64,000 bases of DNA from Arsenophonus endosymbiont of Aphis craccivora. GTDB taxonomy: Bacteria; Pseudomonadota; Gammaproteobacteria; Enterobacterales; Enterobacteriaceae. Under the pieces are notes generated by a model that was not told the origin of the DNA, made no database searches, and saw only the letters and a list, made by a program, of their open reading frames with translations. Positions 21,869-32,334 of this stretch are shown piece by piece (the first letter of the stretch is position 1; every line of letters begins with the position of its first letter). The translations under genes and the position numbers were made by a program. The DNA lies in NCBI RefSeq assembly GCF_013460135.1, contig NZ_CP038155.1:1860001-1924000 (forward strand). Reading direction: 5' to 3'.

Positions 21869-22111
21869 ATGGACAAACGTTTTCTTCAATCCAACAAAGA
21901 AGCTCGTTGGTCAGTTTTTCTTACTGTTGCTTATTTATGTAGTTGGATTATGACTGCCTACCTCCCCGGTGAGGAAATGGGAATAACAGGGATGCCATTA
22001 TGGTTTGAACTTTCATGTTTATATTTACCTCTGATTTTTATTTTACTTTGTGTCTTAATGGTTAAATTCATTTTTAAACAAATGTCATTGGAAGATAAAG
22101 ATGCAAATTGA
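21869..22111 (+). CDS. yhdT: Small membrane protein YhdT
   Basis: An 80-residue DUF997 membrane protein with two hydrophobic segments (about residues 17-30 and 45-68). It always precedes panF in enterobacteria and is presumed to assist it, although no function has been shown that I know of. The ribosome-binding site CAGGAGAA is strong. It overlaps panF by 11 bp. Intact. Confidence 0.93.
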   Translation: MDKRFLQSNKEARWSVFLTVAYLCSWIMTAYLPGEEMGITGMPLWFELSCLYLPLIFILLCVLMVKFIFKQMSLEDKDAN

Positions 22112-23549
22112 AATTCTATTACCACTTATTGGTTATTTATTATTGGTTTGTTTACTGTCTATTTATGCTTATCATCGACGTCAAAAAGGCGAATTTTTGC
22201 ATGAATATTTTCTAGGTAATCGCTCTATGGGTGGGGTTGTTTTGGCAATGACCATCACTGCTACCTACATCAGTGCTAGCTCTTTCATAGTTGGTCCTGG
22301 AGCAGCCTATAAATATGGCCTTGGCTGGGTGCTACTTGCCTTAATTCAAGTTCCGACTATTTGGTTGTCGCTTGGTGTACTAGGTAAAAAGTTTGCCATT
22401 TTGGCTCGTCGCTATAATGCGGTGACACTTAATGACATGCTGTATGCTCGTTTTCAAAGCCGTTTACTGGTATGGATTGCTAGCATTAGTTTACTCATCG
22501 CTTTCTTTGGTGCTATGACAGTTCAATTTATCGGCGGAGCTCGTCTACTTGAAACTGCGGCAAATATCCCCTATGAAATAGGATTATTAATATTTGGCAT
22601 CACTATTGCGCTTTATACTGTGTTTGGTGGTTTTAGAGCCAGTGTCCTTAATGACACCTTAAAAGGCTTTGTTATGTTAGTAGGAACCATGATTCTGCTG
22701 GTTGCAACTATTCACAAGGCAGGCGGTCTCGCGGCGGCAACAGAGACACTAAAAACGATTGTTCAAAAACTAATCAGACCACAAGGTGCCGATAACATCT
22801 TTAGTATGCCCTTTATGTTTTCGTTCTGGATATTAGTTTGTTTTGGCGTTATTGGCTTACCACACACTGCTGTCCGCTGCATTTCTTATAAAAATAGCCA
22901 AGAGATGCACCGAGGGATCATCATCGGTACCATTGTGATGGCTATTTTAATGTTGGGAATGCATTTAGCAGGTGCATTAGGTCGAGCTATTTTACCGGAT
23001 TTAACGATCCCAGATCAAGTCATCCCAACATTAATGATCACGGTTTTACCTCCATTCGCCGCAGGAATTTTCTTAGCCGCCCCAATGGCTGCCATTATGT
23101 CAACAATTAATTCACAATTACTCCAATCTTCAGCAACTATTATAAAAGATCTATATTTCAATATTGCACCAGAGGAGATAAAAAAAGAGAAAAAATTAAC
23201 CTTGATCTCAAGTGCTTCTACCCTCCTTCTGGGTGCTTTATTACTATTAGCCGCCTGGCATCCACCACAAATGATTATTTGGTTAAATTTACTGGCTTTT
23301 GGTGGATTACAAGCGGTTTTTCTTTGGCCATTAATACTCGGACTATATTGGCAAAGAGCAAACCGTTTTGGTGCATTAAGTTCAATGATCCTCGGAGCCC
23401 TTTCTTACACATTATTGACCGCCTTTGATGTTAAATTTTTAAATTTTCACCCCATCGTACCCGCTCTATTATTGAGTTTGATTGCTTTTTTAATCGGTAA
23501 TGTTGTTGGTGAGAAAAAATCATTATCTACATCCATAAAAACGAGCTAA
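22101..23549 (+). CDS. panF: Sodium/pantothenate symporter
   Basis: PanF imports pantothenate with Na+ for coenzyme A synthesis. It is a 482-residue member of the solute:sodium symporter family with about 12-13 hydrophobic segments, the family segment [20 protein letters not shown], and a [14 protein letters not shown] cytoplasmic loop. Retention in an eroding genome suggests the organism takes vitamin B5 from its host. Overlaps yhdT; prmA follows at 26 bp. Intact. Confidence 0.96.
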   Translation: MQIEILLPLIGYLLLVCLLSIYAYHRRQKGEFLHEYFLGNRSMGGVVLAMTITATYISASSFIVGPGAAYKYGLGWVLLALIQVPTIWLSLGVLGKKFAILARRYNAVTLNDMLYARFQSRLLVWIASISLLIAFFGAMTVQFIGGARLLETAANIPYEIGLLIFGITIALYTVFGGFRASVLNDTLKGFVMLVGTMILLVATIHKAGGLAAATETLKTIVQKLIRPQGADNIFSMPFMFSFWILVCFGVIGLPHTAVRCISYKNSQEMHRGIIIGTIVMAILMLGMHLAGALGRAILPDLTIPDQVIPTLMITVLPPFAAGIFLAAPMAAIMSTINSQLLQSSATIIKDLYFNIAPEEIKKEKKLTLISSASTLLLGALLLLAAWHPPQMIIWLNLLAFGGLQAVFLWPLILGLYWQRANRFGALSSMILGALSYTLLTAFDVKFLNFHPIVPALLLSLIAFLIGNVVGEKKSLSTSIKTS

Positions 23550-23575
23550 TAACCTACGATTTCAAGAGAATATTT

Positions 23576-24463
23576 ATGCCTTGGATACAAATACGTCTGA
23601 ATTCGACAGCCGAGCAGGCAGAAGCCTTAAGTGATATATTAACGGAAACCGGAGCGGTTTCTGTCACCTTTCAGTATAGCTACGACAACCCTGTTTTTGA
23701 ACCCTTACCGGGTGAAACTCGCCTTTGGGGAGATACGGATGTTATTGGTCTATTTGATGCTGAAAACGATATGAAGCAGGTGATTAGCCAACTTGAAAAT
23801 TACTCCTTATTGGGTAAAAATTTTGTTCATACAATTGAACAAATAGAAGACAAAGATTGGGAACGTGAATGGATGGATAATTTCCATCCTATGCGTTTTG
23901 GACATAAACTATGGATTTGCCCTAGCTGGCGTGATACGCCTGATCCCAATGCGGTTAATGTCATTTTGGATCCTGGTTTAGCGTTTGGTACCGGCACCCA
24001 TCCTACTACATCACTCTGTTTAGAGTGGTTAGATGGCTTAAATTTGAAAAATAAGACAGTTATCGATTTTGGTTGTGGCTCAGGCATATTGGCCATTGCC
24101 GCGCTTAAACTAGGAGCCAAAAAAGCGATTGGTATTGATATCGATCCTCAAGCAATCCAAGCTAGCCATAACAACGCCGAACAAAATAGAGTCGCCGATA
24201 AATTAGTTCTGTATTTGGCGAAAGATCAGCCTGAAGATCGAAAAGCGGATATTGTTATTGCTAATATCTTAGCTGGCCCCTTACGCGAATTAGCTGGTGC
24301 AATCGGTGGATTAACTAATCCAAATGGCTTACTTGGACTGTCTGGAATCTTAGCCAGTCAGGCGGAAGCAGTTATAACCGCTTACCAACAACAATTTAAT
24401 ATTGAGCCGATAATAGAAAAAGAAGGATGGTGCCTAATAACCGGAATAAAAAAAGCGGATTAG
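23576..24463 (+). CDS. prmA: Ribosomal protein L11 methyltransferase
   Basis: PrmA trimethylates L11 at several lysines and its N-terminus. N-terminal substrate-binding domain ([10 protein letters not shown]), then the class I methyltransferase domain with SAM motif [19 protein letters not shown] and motif [31 protein letters not shown] is the conserved linker segment. 295 residues against 293 in E. coli. Intact. Confidence 0.97.
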   Translation: MPWIQIRLNSTAEQAEALSDILTETGAVSVTFQYSYDNPVFEPLPGETRLWGDTDVIGLFDAENDMKQVISQLENYSLLGKNFVHTIEQIEDKDWEREWMDNFHPMRFGHKLWICPSWRDTPDPNAVNVILDPGLAFGTGTHPTTSLCLEWLDGLNLKNKTVIDFGCGSGILAIAALKLGAKKAIGIDIDPQAIQASHNNAEQNRVADKLVLYLAKDQPEDRKADIVIANILAGPLRELAGAIGGLTNPNGLLGLSGILASQAEAVITAYQQQFNIEPIIEKEGWCLITGIKKAD

Positions 24464-24473
24464 CCATAAGCGA

Positions 24474-24499
24474 GGTTAGCGCATGCTAATGCGCTAACC
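24474..24499 (+). terminator. Hairpin after prmA
   Basis: A perfect 11-bp stem (GGTTAGCGCAT against ATGCGCTAACC) with a 4-base loop starts 10 bp after the prmA stop. It is not followed by a compact T-run, so it may be a weak terminator or a 3'-end stabilising hairpin. The region after it (24500-24854) is AT-rich, has no recognisable gene and presumably contains the dusB-fis promoter. Confidence 0.65.
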
Positions 24500-24854
24500 C
24501 GACAATAAAAATTTTGCTAAAAATCTGCTGCTATAAAAAATCACAAAATTATCAAACTAATTACTTTTATTGTTTATACAAAATAATATTTTTCCAATAA
24601 CCATCATAAAAATAGTGATCAAGGTTGATTTTTATACAATCAACAGAGATAATCTAACCTAACAAGGAATTTACGATAAAGAATAACAAAATTTGAAAAC
24701 AAATCAGAAATTTTCATTATATTGATTTTTATGAATATTATTTATAATCAAAAAAATCAATATAAAATTTTTCAAAGAAATATCAATTTGCTCAAAGTTT
24801 GTCCTTTCATATCTCGTAAAAAATGCGTAATATACGAGCCCTTGCAGTCACAGG

Positions 24855-25847
24855 ATGGTGTTCTTTTATCGCCTATGTATTGGTCAATATCAGATAAAAA
24901 ACTGTCTCATTGCAGCACCAATGGCGGGTATGGGTATCACCGATAGGCCTTTTCGGTCACTGTGTTACTCAATGGGTGCTGATATTACAGTGTCGGAAAT
25001 GCTTTCTTCCAATCCTCAGGTTTGGAAAACAAACAAATCCAGATTGAGAATGATCCATAGTTATGAATTAGGCATTCGTTCTGTGCAAATTGCAGGTAGT
25101 GATCCCGATGAAATGGCAGCAGCTGCACGAATTAATGTTGCAAATGGTGCTCAGATCATCGATATCAATATGGGTTGCCCTGCCAAGAAAGTGAACCGTA
25201 AGTTAGCAGGTTAAGCATTATTGAGCTATCTAGAGCCTGATTGAGAAAATTCTATTAGCTGTTGTAAATGCGGTTGATGTTCCTGTTACATTAAAGGTTC
25301 GCACTGGTTGGTCACCTGAAGAACGGAACTGTATAAAAATAGCCCAACTGGCCGAAAATTGTGGTATTCAAGCTGTAACTATTCATTGCAGAACTCTTTC
25401 TTGCTTATTTAATGGTGTAGCTGAATATGACAGCATTCGAGCAGCTAAGCAAAATGTTACTATTCCTATTATCGCTAATGGCGATATTGCTGACCCGCTT
25501 AAAGCCAGAGCAGTGCTTGACTACACTGGGGCTGATGCCTTAATGATTGGTAGAGCTGCTCAGGGAAGACCCTGGATCTTTCGGGAAATCCAGCATTACC
25601 TGGAAACAGGTAAGTTACTGCCACCTATGCCTATTGCTGAGGTGCAGTGCTTAATGCAAGCGCATGTTAAGGAGCTGCATGACTTTTACGGTCTAAGCAA
25701 AGGAATCCGCATCGCACGCAAGCATGTCTCTTGGTACTTAAGAGAACATGCACCTGATGACCAGTTTCGGCGCACATTCAACACCATAGAGGATGCCAGC
25801 GAACAGCTGGAAGTGTTTGGAGGCATATTTCGAAAAATTTTGCGTAA
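24855..25847 (+). pseudogene. dusB: dusB tRNA-dihydrouridine synthase, multiple lesions
   Basis: DusB is an FMN enzyme that reduces uridines in tRNA. The sequence is readable over its whole length ([61 protein letters not shown]). Lesions: a two-codon insertion in the active-site loop ([11 protein letters not shown] instead of PMAGITDRP), TAA at 25212-25214, a one-base shift near 25240, and at least two shifts near 25813-25840 that destroy the native stop (at 25845-25847 in the old frame). The start is uncertain. The last frame runs without stop into fis. Confidence 0.95.
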
Positions 25848-25872
25848 ATCAAAGAAAAGAGCTGACAGAACT

Positions 25873-26169
25873 ATGTTCGAACAACGCGGAAATTCTGACG
25901 TACTAACCGTTGCTACTGTAAATGCACAAGATCAAATAACTCAAAAGCCACTACGTGATTCAGTTAAACAAGCACTGAAAAACTATTTTGCCCAACTTAA
26001 TAACCAGGATGTTAATGACTTATATGAATTAGTATTGGCTGAGGTTGAAAAACCATTATTAGATATGGTAATGCAATATACCCGTGGAAATCAGACCCGT
26101 GCTGCGTTAATGTTAAGCATCAACCGTGGAACTCTACGTAAGAAATTGAAAAAATATGGTATGAAGTAG
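25873..26169 (+). CDS. fis: DNA-binding nucleoid protein Fis
   Basis: Fis bends DNA, activates rRNA promoters and stimulates site-specific recombination. The 98-residue length and almost every residue match E. coli Fis: [17 protein letters not shown] start, [18 protein letters not shown]-terminal helix-turn-helix [20 protein letters not shown], ending KKLKKYGMK. It remains intact although dusB, its upstream operon partner, is dead; in this copy the dusB 3' remnant is open and in frame with fis, so upstream ribosomes could produce a fusion. Selection has evidently preserved the promoter. Confidence 0.98.
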   Translation: MFEQRGNSDVLTVATVNAQDQITQKPLRDSVKQALKNYFAQLNNQDVNDLYELVLAEVEKPLLDMVMQYTRGNQTRAALMLSINRGTLRKKLKKYGMK

Positions 26170-26172
26170 CCA

Positions 26173-26221
26173 TAAGTGGTAAGTGGTAAGTGGTAAGTGG
26201 TAAGTGGTAAGTGGTAAGTGG
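26173..26221 (+). repeat. Heptamer tandem repeat (TAAGTGG x 7) after fis
   Basis: Seven perfect head-to-tail copies of TAAGTGG begin four bases after the fis stop codon and end before the fis terminator, so they would be transcribed as part of the fis 3' untranslated region. The unit differs from the aroQ array but has the same length. Confidence 0.95.
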
Positions 26222-26235
26222 TTAACATACTAATT

Positions 26236-26272
26236 AAAAAAGCACTTTTATATTTTATATCAGTGCTTTTTT
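26236..26272 (+). terminator. Rho-independent terminator of fis
   Basis: A perfect 11-bp stem (AAAAAAGCACT against AGTGCTTTTTT) with a 15-base AT loop and a T-rich 3' side. It lies 67 bp after the fis stop, just beyond the heptamer array. Confidence 0.88.
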
Positions 26273-26500
26273 GTTATTACTTATACCCTACTCACTGAAC
26301 AAATATATAAATAGAAGATAAGACGAAAACATGATGAGGCGGTAGCTAATGGCAGCTCTAAATGAAAACCTGCAAAATCCAATTACTCAACGTTGAAATC
26401 AGCTCTCAGAATCGATTGCTACTGACACAGGCAATCAAATCTAACAGCTCAGTTTGAAGTTCTACCGAATTTAGCATAAATTTGCTAATATCAGAGCCAT

Positions 26501-26821
26501 GTGCATTCCATCTTCACTATAACCATTCATTATCCAGATAACCTCTTTGATTTAGATATTAGCCAGATTAATACCAACCTCCTAAAAACCATTCAAAGAG
26601 AATATCCAGCATTAACTGAAAATAATTTATTAAATAATCCCAGCTTGAATATTCATCCAGGTACAATGATATTAAAGCGTAATTTTGTTTCATATGGGAG
26701 TAAATGGTTAACTACATAAATCTATAATACGGCAATGGGTAATGTTGATTCAACGATCCATAATCGTTTCCGTTATGCCAAAAAATTTATCGAAAGCTAT
26801 TTTCAACTACATGACTATTAA
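26501..26821 (+). pseudogene. Unidentified remnant with one in-frame stop
   Basis: A single frame is open from 26501, is interrupted by TAA at 26717-26719, then continues with protein-like composition (IYNTAMGNVDSTIHNRFRYA, KKFIESYFQLHDY) to a stop at 26819-26821. Both halves together would give about 106 residues. I do not recognise the family. The preceding 230 bp carry short broken frames that may be the 5' part of the same gene. It sits between two syntenic blocks (fis and rpoH), the usual place for acquired genes. Confidence 0.45.
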
Positions 26822-27242
26822 TGTGGTTTTTCGTCAACATCGATTTTTAAATAACTGTTCCATATCTGCATCTGTAAGATCCATTGACATGTTGATAACA
26901 TTTTACCAACACCATTTTCAAGAAACTAGCGTGCTATCAGGTTAATATTGAATCACACAAGAACTCAAATTGAATTAAACAAAAATAAAATTATTGATTC
27001 TCGATGATCATGAAAAAAATCCTAAATGATTGCAATTTTTGGTGTTTTTTAAAATTTATGATTTCTTTTCCACTTGTCAGTAAATCATGACAGCACAGCC
27101 TCCGTAACGAATTCATCATTCTGGTGTAAAATTTTATCCTGATATTTAATTATTTTGTAGGCAACATTGCTGTTTATATTCTGTTTGTATTGGTGATAGT
27201 ATTGTTATACAGAGGCGGCGGTAAACAACAAGTACGTTTTTT
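26822..27242. other. Non-coding stretch before secreted-protein gene
   Basis: About 420 bp with no frame I can support on either strand. It may contain the promoter for the gene at 27243. No RNA gene or repeat recognised. Confidence 0.4.
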
Positions 27243-27800
27243 ATGAAAGATAAAATGACGGCTGTAATGATGCTGGCTGCTACAGTGATTGCCGGTGGTG
27301 CACAAGCCAATGATATAAATATGTGGCGTGAACCAGCACCGGTTGTTAAAGAAGGAAAATTTTTCTCCGTTATTCAGGATCGAGGAACCTTGCAAAAGGC
27401 AGTTAAAAATAGCAATAACGAGTTTCTTTTTTCAGAAAAAGGTGCAGGCGTTAAGCCGCTAGTACTCATCGGATCACCAGTGGAGATTTTCGAATATTTG
27501 GAAAAAAATCAAACCCGCGGTATCGAAAACCATCTACAAGAAACCCCTGAAATATATATGGTAATCACAAAGTACGTACCACATAAACGTTTTAATGGAC
27601 TCTTTCCGATACAGGATTTTTTAGTTAAAACACTTGAGCAGGTGCTTAAATTTGTACCTACCGGAACAGTTATTACGGACGCAGCTGGTATTCCTGCGGA
27701 TCTTAAAGAACTTTATCGCGTTACCAATTCGTTTAAAAGTAAAGAAAAATCCAGTGGTGATTTACTCTACGTAAAATTTAGTTATCTTCCAGAAGATTGA
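27243..27800 (+). CDS. Predicted secreted protein of unknown function
   Basis: A 185-residue protein with a clear Sec signal peptide: basic start MKDKM, hydrophobic TAVMMLAATVIAGG, and a probable cleavage site after AQA. The mature ~162 residues are soluble, with no further membrane segment and no cysteine, so no disulfides or lipobox. I do not recognise a domain. It stands alone between fis and rpoH, on the plus strand, with a bidirectional terminator 190 bp downstream. No good ribosome-binding site is visible before 27243; the ATG at 27255 is an alternative. Single-gene secreted islands like this in symbionts are often host-interaction factors, but that is speculation. Confidence 0.7.
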   Translation: MKDKMTAVMMLAATVIAGGAQANDINMWREPAPVVKEGKFFSVIQDRGTLQKAVKNSNNEFLFSEKGAGVKPLVLIGSPVEIFEYLEKNQTRGIENHLQETPEIYMVITKYVPHKRFNGLFPIQDFLVKTLEQVLKFVPTGTVITDAAGIPADLKELYRVTNSFKSKEKSSGDLLYVKFSYLPED

Positions 27801-27991
27801 ATGCAAAAAATTGGTACCCGTTCGGTTAGCTTTGGTCGTATATTACAATTGATGCACAATAAAAATTAACGATCGAGTCTATCAGAATAGGATAGGTGTA
27901 TATTAAATATAAACACACGCAAAATGTCACTGACAGATAAAATATTAGGTAATATTGTAGGTAAGTAATAGACAAGCTACTAGATACATGT

Positions 27992-28027
27992 AAAAAGGCG
28001 CTTACCTCACAGGTAAATGCCTTTTTA
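27992..28027. terminator. Bidirectional terminator between secreted-protein gene and rpoH
   Basis: Stem AAAAAGGCGCTTACC pairs with GGTAAATGCCTTTTT (one mismatch) around a 4-5 base loop; both strands end in a T-run. It lies between the convergent genes ending at 27800 (+) and 28170 (-). Apart from this and a 22-codon ORF at 27801 that I do not trust, the gap 27801-28169 is empty. Confidence 0.85.
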
Positions 28028-28169
28028 TTTTAACAGGTAACAATCAAAATAAATTTACTATTACCTTTCTATCTTTCAACAACTTTTCATATAGTTAATT
28101 GCCAAACTTTAAATTGGCTACATAACAAAAGTTTCAGCTAGATTTTTACATCACGCTATGTGGCTTATT

Positions 28170-29027
28170 TTAAGCTTCCATTACTAACCGAAGTTTTTTC
28201 ATGGCATTTTTTTCTAATTGACGAACACGTTCAGCCGATACACTATATTTATCGGCTAAATCCTGTAAAGTAGTATTGCTTTCTTCATCAAGCCAACGCG
28301 CACGAATAATATCCTGGCTGCGCTCATCTAAGGTGGATAATGCCTGCGTTAATTTATCAGTAGCATGGTTTTCCCAATTATCTTCCTCAATGCTATCGGC
28401 AAAATCCGAAGATTTATCCTGTAGATATAAAACCGGGGCAATAGTGGTATTTTCACCATTATCATCATCGTCATTCATGTCGAATGCCATGTCTTGTGCA
28501 GCCATTCGCGATTCCATCTCACGAACATCCTTGCTGGTTACACCTAGCTCCTTGGCAACCATATCGACTTCATTTTGATTAAACCAGCCGATACGTTTCT
28601 TATTCTTACGCAAATTGAAAAAAAGCTTACGTTGAGCTTTAGTGGTGGCAACTTTAACTATCCGCCAATTACGCAATACATATTCATGAATTTCAGCTTT
28701 TATCCAATGAACAACAAATGAAACTAAACGTACGCCAACTTCAGGATTAAAACGACGCACAGCTTTCATTAGACCGATATTACCTTCTTGGATCAGATCA
28801 GCTTGTGGCAATCCATAACCTGAATAATTACGCGCTATATGAATAACAAAACGTAAATGAGAGAGTATAAGCTGTTTAGCCGCATTTAAATCACCATGAT
28901 AATGCAGCCGTTTTGCATATTCTTGTTCTTCCTCTGCGGTTAGCATCGGATAAGCATTAGCTGATCGCACATAAGCTTCAATGCTACCTTGTGGAATTAA
29001 TGCTAATGATTGCATATCTTTGGTCAT
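28170..29027 (-). CDS. rpoH: RNA polymerase heat-shock sigma factor sigma-32
   Basis: Sigma-32 transcribes chaperone and protease genes. From [14 protein letters not shown] it has 285 residues (284 in E. coli); AGAGG sits 7-8 bases upstream, so the longer open frame to 29051 is rejected. Region 2 ([39 protein letters not shown]), the RpoH box [17 protein letters not shown], and region 4 HTH ([17 protein letters not shown]) are intact. Regulatory mRNA structure at the start is likely as in relatives, but I have not folded it. ftsX lies 226 bp upstream on the same strand. Confidence 0.98.
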   Translation of the reverse strand: MTKDMQSLALIPQGSIEAYVRSANAYPMLTAEEEQEYAKRLHYHGDLNAAKQLILSHLRFVIHIARNYSGYGLPQADLIQEGNIGLMKAVRRFNPEVGVRLVSFVVHWIKAEIHEYVLRNWRIVKVATTKAQRKLFFNLRKNKKRIGWFNQNEVDMVAKELGVTSKDVREMESRMAAQDMAFDMNDDDDNGENTTIAPVLYLQDKSSDFADSIEEDNWENHATDKLTQALSTLDERSQDIIRARWLDEESNTTLQDLADKYSVSAERVRQLEKNAMKKLRLVMEA

Positions 29028-29253
29028 TGATATCCTCTTTGAATTCAACAAACTAAGAGTTAGTTCTAAATAAAAAATTTATATTTGAGCAGATTCCATT
29101 GCTCAGCGATTAATCTGATATCGAGTAGTTTACCACTGCTTGGTATCGAAGAAAATTGCCTTGTTTTAATTACATTGAACTTTTAAATTCGACAAAATGT
29201 CAGCATAAAAGTTCAATATTGATCACCCGTGTCACTTTTCCTGCTGATAATGA

Positions 29254-30213
29254 TCATTCTGGCGTGAAACGTCTTAAGTGTTGAGCTGTAGCCAGCCAAG
29301 CCGCTAACCAGCCAATCATTGCGGCAATCAGTATAACTAATAGCACCTCATCCCATAAAAAACCTTGAATATGAAATGTAGTACCAAATACACCCGCTAC
29401 CTGTGTAACGATACCGGTCAGTTGCCATACCAATAATGCAGAAAGTATTAATGAGAGTAAAGCACCAAAGAATCCCAGTATAATACCACTATTTAAAAAA
29501 GGACGCATAATAAAACCATCTGTCGCCCCAATCAACTTCATGACATTAATCGTATCCCTACGGGCAAAAATATTTAGTCTTATACTATTGCCTATCACCA
29601 AAAATACCGCCATAACCATTAAAATACCAATCACCATGGCAATTTGTCCAATCAGCCCAGTTAATGCTGCTAAACGGGTAAACCAACTATCATCCATGCG
29701 AACATCTTCAATTCCAGCTAATTGACCTACTTTATTACGCAGGTTTATCAATGATTGTGAATTTTGAAAATCAATTTTAGGCGTGATAATGGCTACTGCT
29801 GGTAAAGGGTTTTCTTCCAACAGATCTAACGCTGTGCCGAATCCTGACCAATTGCGAAACTCAATCATGGCTTCTTCGCGCGACAGGTAATTAACACTCT
29901 TAACACCATCTAATTGCTTAAGTCCAGCGACTGTCTGTTCAGCGCCTTTTTCATCTAATGATTTATCCAAATAAATGGTTAATTGAGGTGCGGGATACCA
30001 TTGTTGCGCGGCTTGTGAAACATTTTTCCAAACAATATAACAAAGACTGGGCAGCGTTATCGAGATAGCAATAACAGCCACCGTTAAAAGCGTGGCTAAA
30101 GGCTGGCGTAACATATCAGCTAATGTATTTAACCAAGCATAGCGCCATTGCTCTCGCCACCCTCCTTTCAATTCCTTGGCTTTGGCTATTTTATGGATAG
30201 GTTTTTTAGCCAT
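29254..30213 (-). CDS. ftsX: Cell division ABC transporter-like permease FtsX
   Basis: FtsX with FtsE activates amidases through EnvC at the division septum. The 319 residues show four membrane segments (about 40-60, 190-215, 240-265, 285-308) and a large periplasmic loop with [18 protein letters not shown]. The motif [20 protein letters not shown] is the conserved cytoplasmic coupling region. The start overlaps ftsE by 8 bp. Somewhat shorter than E. coli (352) at the N-terminus. Intact. Confidence 0.97.
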   Translation of the reverse strand: MAKKPIHKIAKAKELKGGWREQWRYAWLNTLADMLRQPLATLLTVAVIAISITLPSLCYIVWKNVSQAAQQWYPAPQLTIYLDKSLDEKGAEQTVAGLKQLDGVKSVNYLSREEAMIEFRNWSGFGTALDLLEENPLPAVAIITPKIDFQNSQSLINLRNKVGQLAGIEDVRMDDSWFTRLAALTGLIGQIAMVIGILMVMAVFLVIGNSIRLNIFARRDTINVMKLIGATDGFIMRPFLNSGIILGFFGALLSLILSALLVWQLTGIVTQVAGVFGTTFHIQGFLWDEVLLVILIAAMIGWLAAWLATAQHLRRFTPE

Positions 30214-30871
30214 TCTGACCTCCTACCATTCTTCCCTCGCTTAATGTCAAAATAGAATAATGACGACGCTCAATAAGCTCAAGATCATGAGTGGCTACCA
30301 AAACTGTTACCCCCACTCGATTGAATTCTTCAAACAATCGCATAATACCTTCAGATAATTCATCATCCAAATTACCCGTTGGCTCATCTGCTAGCAATAC
30401 ACTAGGCTTATTAACAATTGCGCGAGCTATACCTACCCGCTGCTGTTCACCACCTGATAATTGAATTGGATAACTTTTCGCTCTATTAAGTAAACCCACC
30501 TTATCTAAAGCAGCAGAAACCCGACGACGAATATCCTCAGAGCTGGCACCGGCAATAATCAGCGGCATAGAGACATTGTCATATACGTTTCTATCAAACA
30601 ACAAATGATGATCTTGAAAGATCATACCTATCTGCCGACGTAAAAAAGGGACTTCCCGTTTTTTTAAGCGACTAATGTGATGACAACCAAACCAAATATG
30701 GCCAGTACTGGGGCGTTCAATACCACATATTAACTTTAGTAAGGTACTTTTCCCCGCCCCCGAATGGCCAGTAAGAAATGCCATTTCTCCAGGATGAAGA
30801 TTAAAATCAACGCCCTGAAGTGCTTGCTTGCCACCACGATAAGCTTTACTAACATGTTCAAAGCGAATCAT
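30206..30871 (-). CDS. ftsE: Cell division ATP-binding protein FtsE
   Basis: FtsE is the ATPase of FtsEX. In 221 residues: Walker [13 protein letters not shown], signature [14 protein letters not shown], Walker [13 protein letters not shown] and switch histidine in [10 protein letters not shown]. Length equals the family (222 in E. coli). It starts 5 bp after ftsY and overlaps ftsX, giving the canonical ftsYEX operon. Intact. Confidence 0.98.
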   Translation of the reverse strand: MIRFEHVSKAYRGGKQALQGVDFNLHPGEMAFLTGHSGAGKSTLLKLICGIERPSTGHIWFGCHHISRLKKREVPFLRRQIGMIFQDHHLLFDRNVYDNVSMPLIIAGASSEDIRRRVSAALDKVGLLNRAKSYPIQLSGGEQQRVGIARAIVNKPSVLLADEPTGNLDDELSEGIMRLFEEFNRVGVTVLVATHDLELIERRHYSILTLSEGRMVGGQNG

Positions 30872-30876
30872 TGATA

Positions 30877-32121
30877 TTAATCCTCTCGGACAAAAAGCGC
30901 CTCGATGAAATCATTAGCTACAAATGGCCGGAGATCATCAATGCATTCACCAATCCCTATATAGCGAATCGGGATCTTAAACTGATCGGCAATAGCAAAA
31001 ATCACGCCACCTTTAGCTGTACCATCAAGTTTAGTTAAAATAATGCCAGTTAACCCCACTGCCTCATGAAAAATTTTAGCCTGATTAATTGCATTTTGAC
31101 CAGTACTTGCATCTAATGTTAGCATCACTTCATGAGGCGCTTGTTGATCAAGTTTTTGCATAACTCGGACAATTTTTTTCAACTCTTCCATCAAATGCGC
31201 TTTGTTTTGCAATCGTCCGGCAGTATCAGCAATCAATATGTCGACTCCCTTCGCTTTCGCCGACTGAATGGCATCAAATATCACTGAAGCAGGATCTGCG
31301 CCAGTATGCTGAGCAACAACCGGGATATTGTTACTCTCTCCCCAAAATTGTAATTGTTCAACCGCTGCTGCCCTAAATGTATCGCCAGCCGCTAGCATTA
31401 CTGATTTACCTTCTGCCTGATATTGGCGGGCTAACTTACCAATTGTTGTGGTTTTACCGACCCCATTAACTCCAACCATCAATATTACATAAGGTAGCTT
31501 ATTTTCTATAACCAATGGCTTATCAACATCAAATAAGATATTGGCCATCTCTTCGCGTAATTTTCTATAAAGCATCGCAGCATCATTCAACTCTTTACGA
31601 TTAGCATGGGTAGTTAGGCTATCTATAATCTTTCGTGTTGTTTCTAGCCCCACATCAGCAACTAAAAGTTGTTCTTCTAACTCATCAAATAGCTCATCAT
31701 CAATTTTTTTACCACGAAAAAAACTAACAAAACCGACTCCCATATTCTGCCGCGTTTTTAATAAACCTTGTCTTAACCGTGCAAAGAAATTATCTTTTGC
31801 CGGTTTTTTTGGCTGTTGTATCGGCGGTACTTTTTTCTGTTCATCTATGTCTTGCAAAGTGGTTATCTGCTGACTAGGTGTAACAATTTTTGCGGCTTTC
31901 ATGTCTGCTGTTTGGCATTGATCGTTTTTTTCTTCCGCTACTTGAGGTTGCACCTTTTCTACTTTTGCAGACTGCTGTGATGTTGCTATTACATCCGTCA
32001 CCCCTTCAGAACTGTCTTCTACTTTCGGTTCGGATTGTTGCTCTGTCTCTCTTTTTTGCACTTCATTTTCAGATCCTAACCCTAGCCAGGAAAAAAAACT
32101 TTTTTTTCTCTTTGTAGCCAT
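30877..32121 (-). CDS. ftsY: Signal recognition particle receptor FtsY
   Basis: FtsY docks SRP-ribosome complexes at the membrane. An acidic, glutamine-rich, low-complexity N-terminal A domain (about residues 1-115) precedes the NG domain. GTPase motifs: GVNGVGKTTTIGKLA, DTAGRLQ and TKLDGTAKGG. The 414 residues are shorter than E. coli (497), the difference lying in the variable A domain. Heads the ftsYEX operon, divergent from rsmD. Intact. Confidence 0.97.
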   Translation of the reverse strand: MATKRKKSFFSWLGLGSENEVQKRETEQQSEPKVEDSSEGVTDVIATSQQSAKVEKVQPQVAEEKNDQCQTADMKAAKIVTPSQQITTLQDIDEQKKVPPIQQPKKPAKDNFFARLRQGLLKTRQNMGVGFVSFFRGKKIDDELFDELEEQLLVADVGLETTRKIIDSLTTHANRKELNDAAMLYRKLREEMANILFDVDKPLVIENKLPYVILMVGVNGVGKTTTIGKLARQYQAEGKSVMLAAGDTFRAAAVEQLQFWGESNNIPVVAQHTGADPASVIFDAIQSAKAKGVDILIADTAGRLQNKAHLMEELKKIVRVMQKLDQQAPHEVMLTLDASTGQNAINQAKIFHEAVGLTGIILTKLDGTAKGGVIFAIADQFKIPIRYIGIGECIDDLRPFVANDFIEALFVRED

Positions 32122-32334
32122 CTGCCATTACACTCCTAGCGGTAAAAATATGGTGTTACCAATGTAAATAATAAAAATAGGATGGCAGTGTATCACTTGA
32201 TTTGATTGCAACACATATCTGACACCCATTTCATGTTAAATTAGCGATAATTTTCATGTTGTACATGCTGTCGATAAACATTGGTATTATTATCATCTAT
32301 ATTAACAAACTGTAATGACTCAACTATGTAAATT

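Noticed and set aside
26173-26221. Possible CRISPR array or attachment site
   Set aside because: The units are 7 bases long and contiguous without spacers, so this is a simple tandem repeat.
27801-27869. 22-codon ORF overlapping the end of the secreted-protein gene
   Set aside because: Too short, no ribosome-binding site of its own and no similarity that I recognise.
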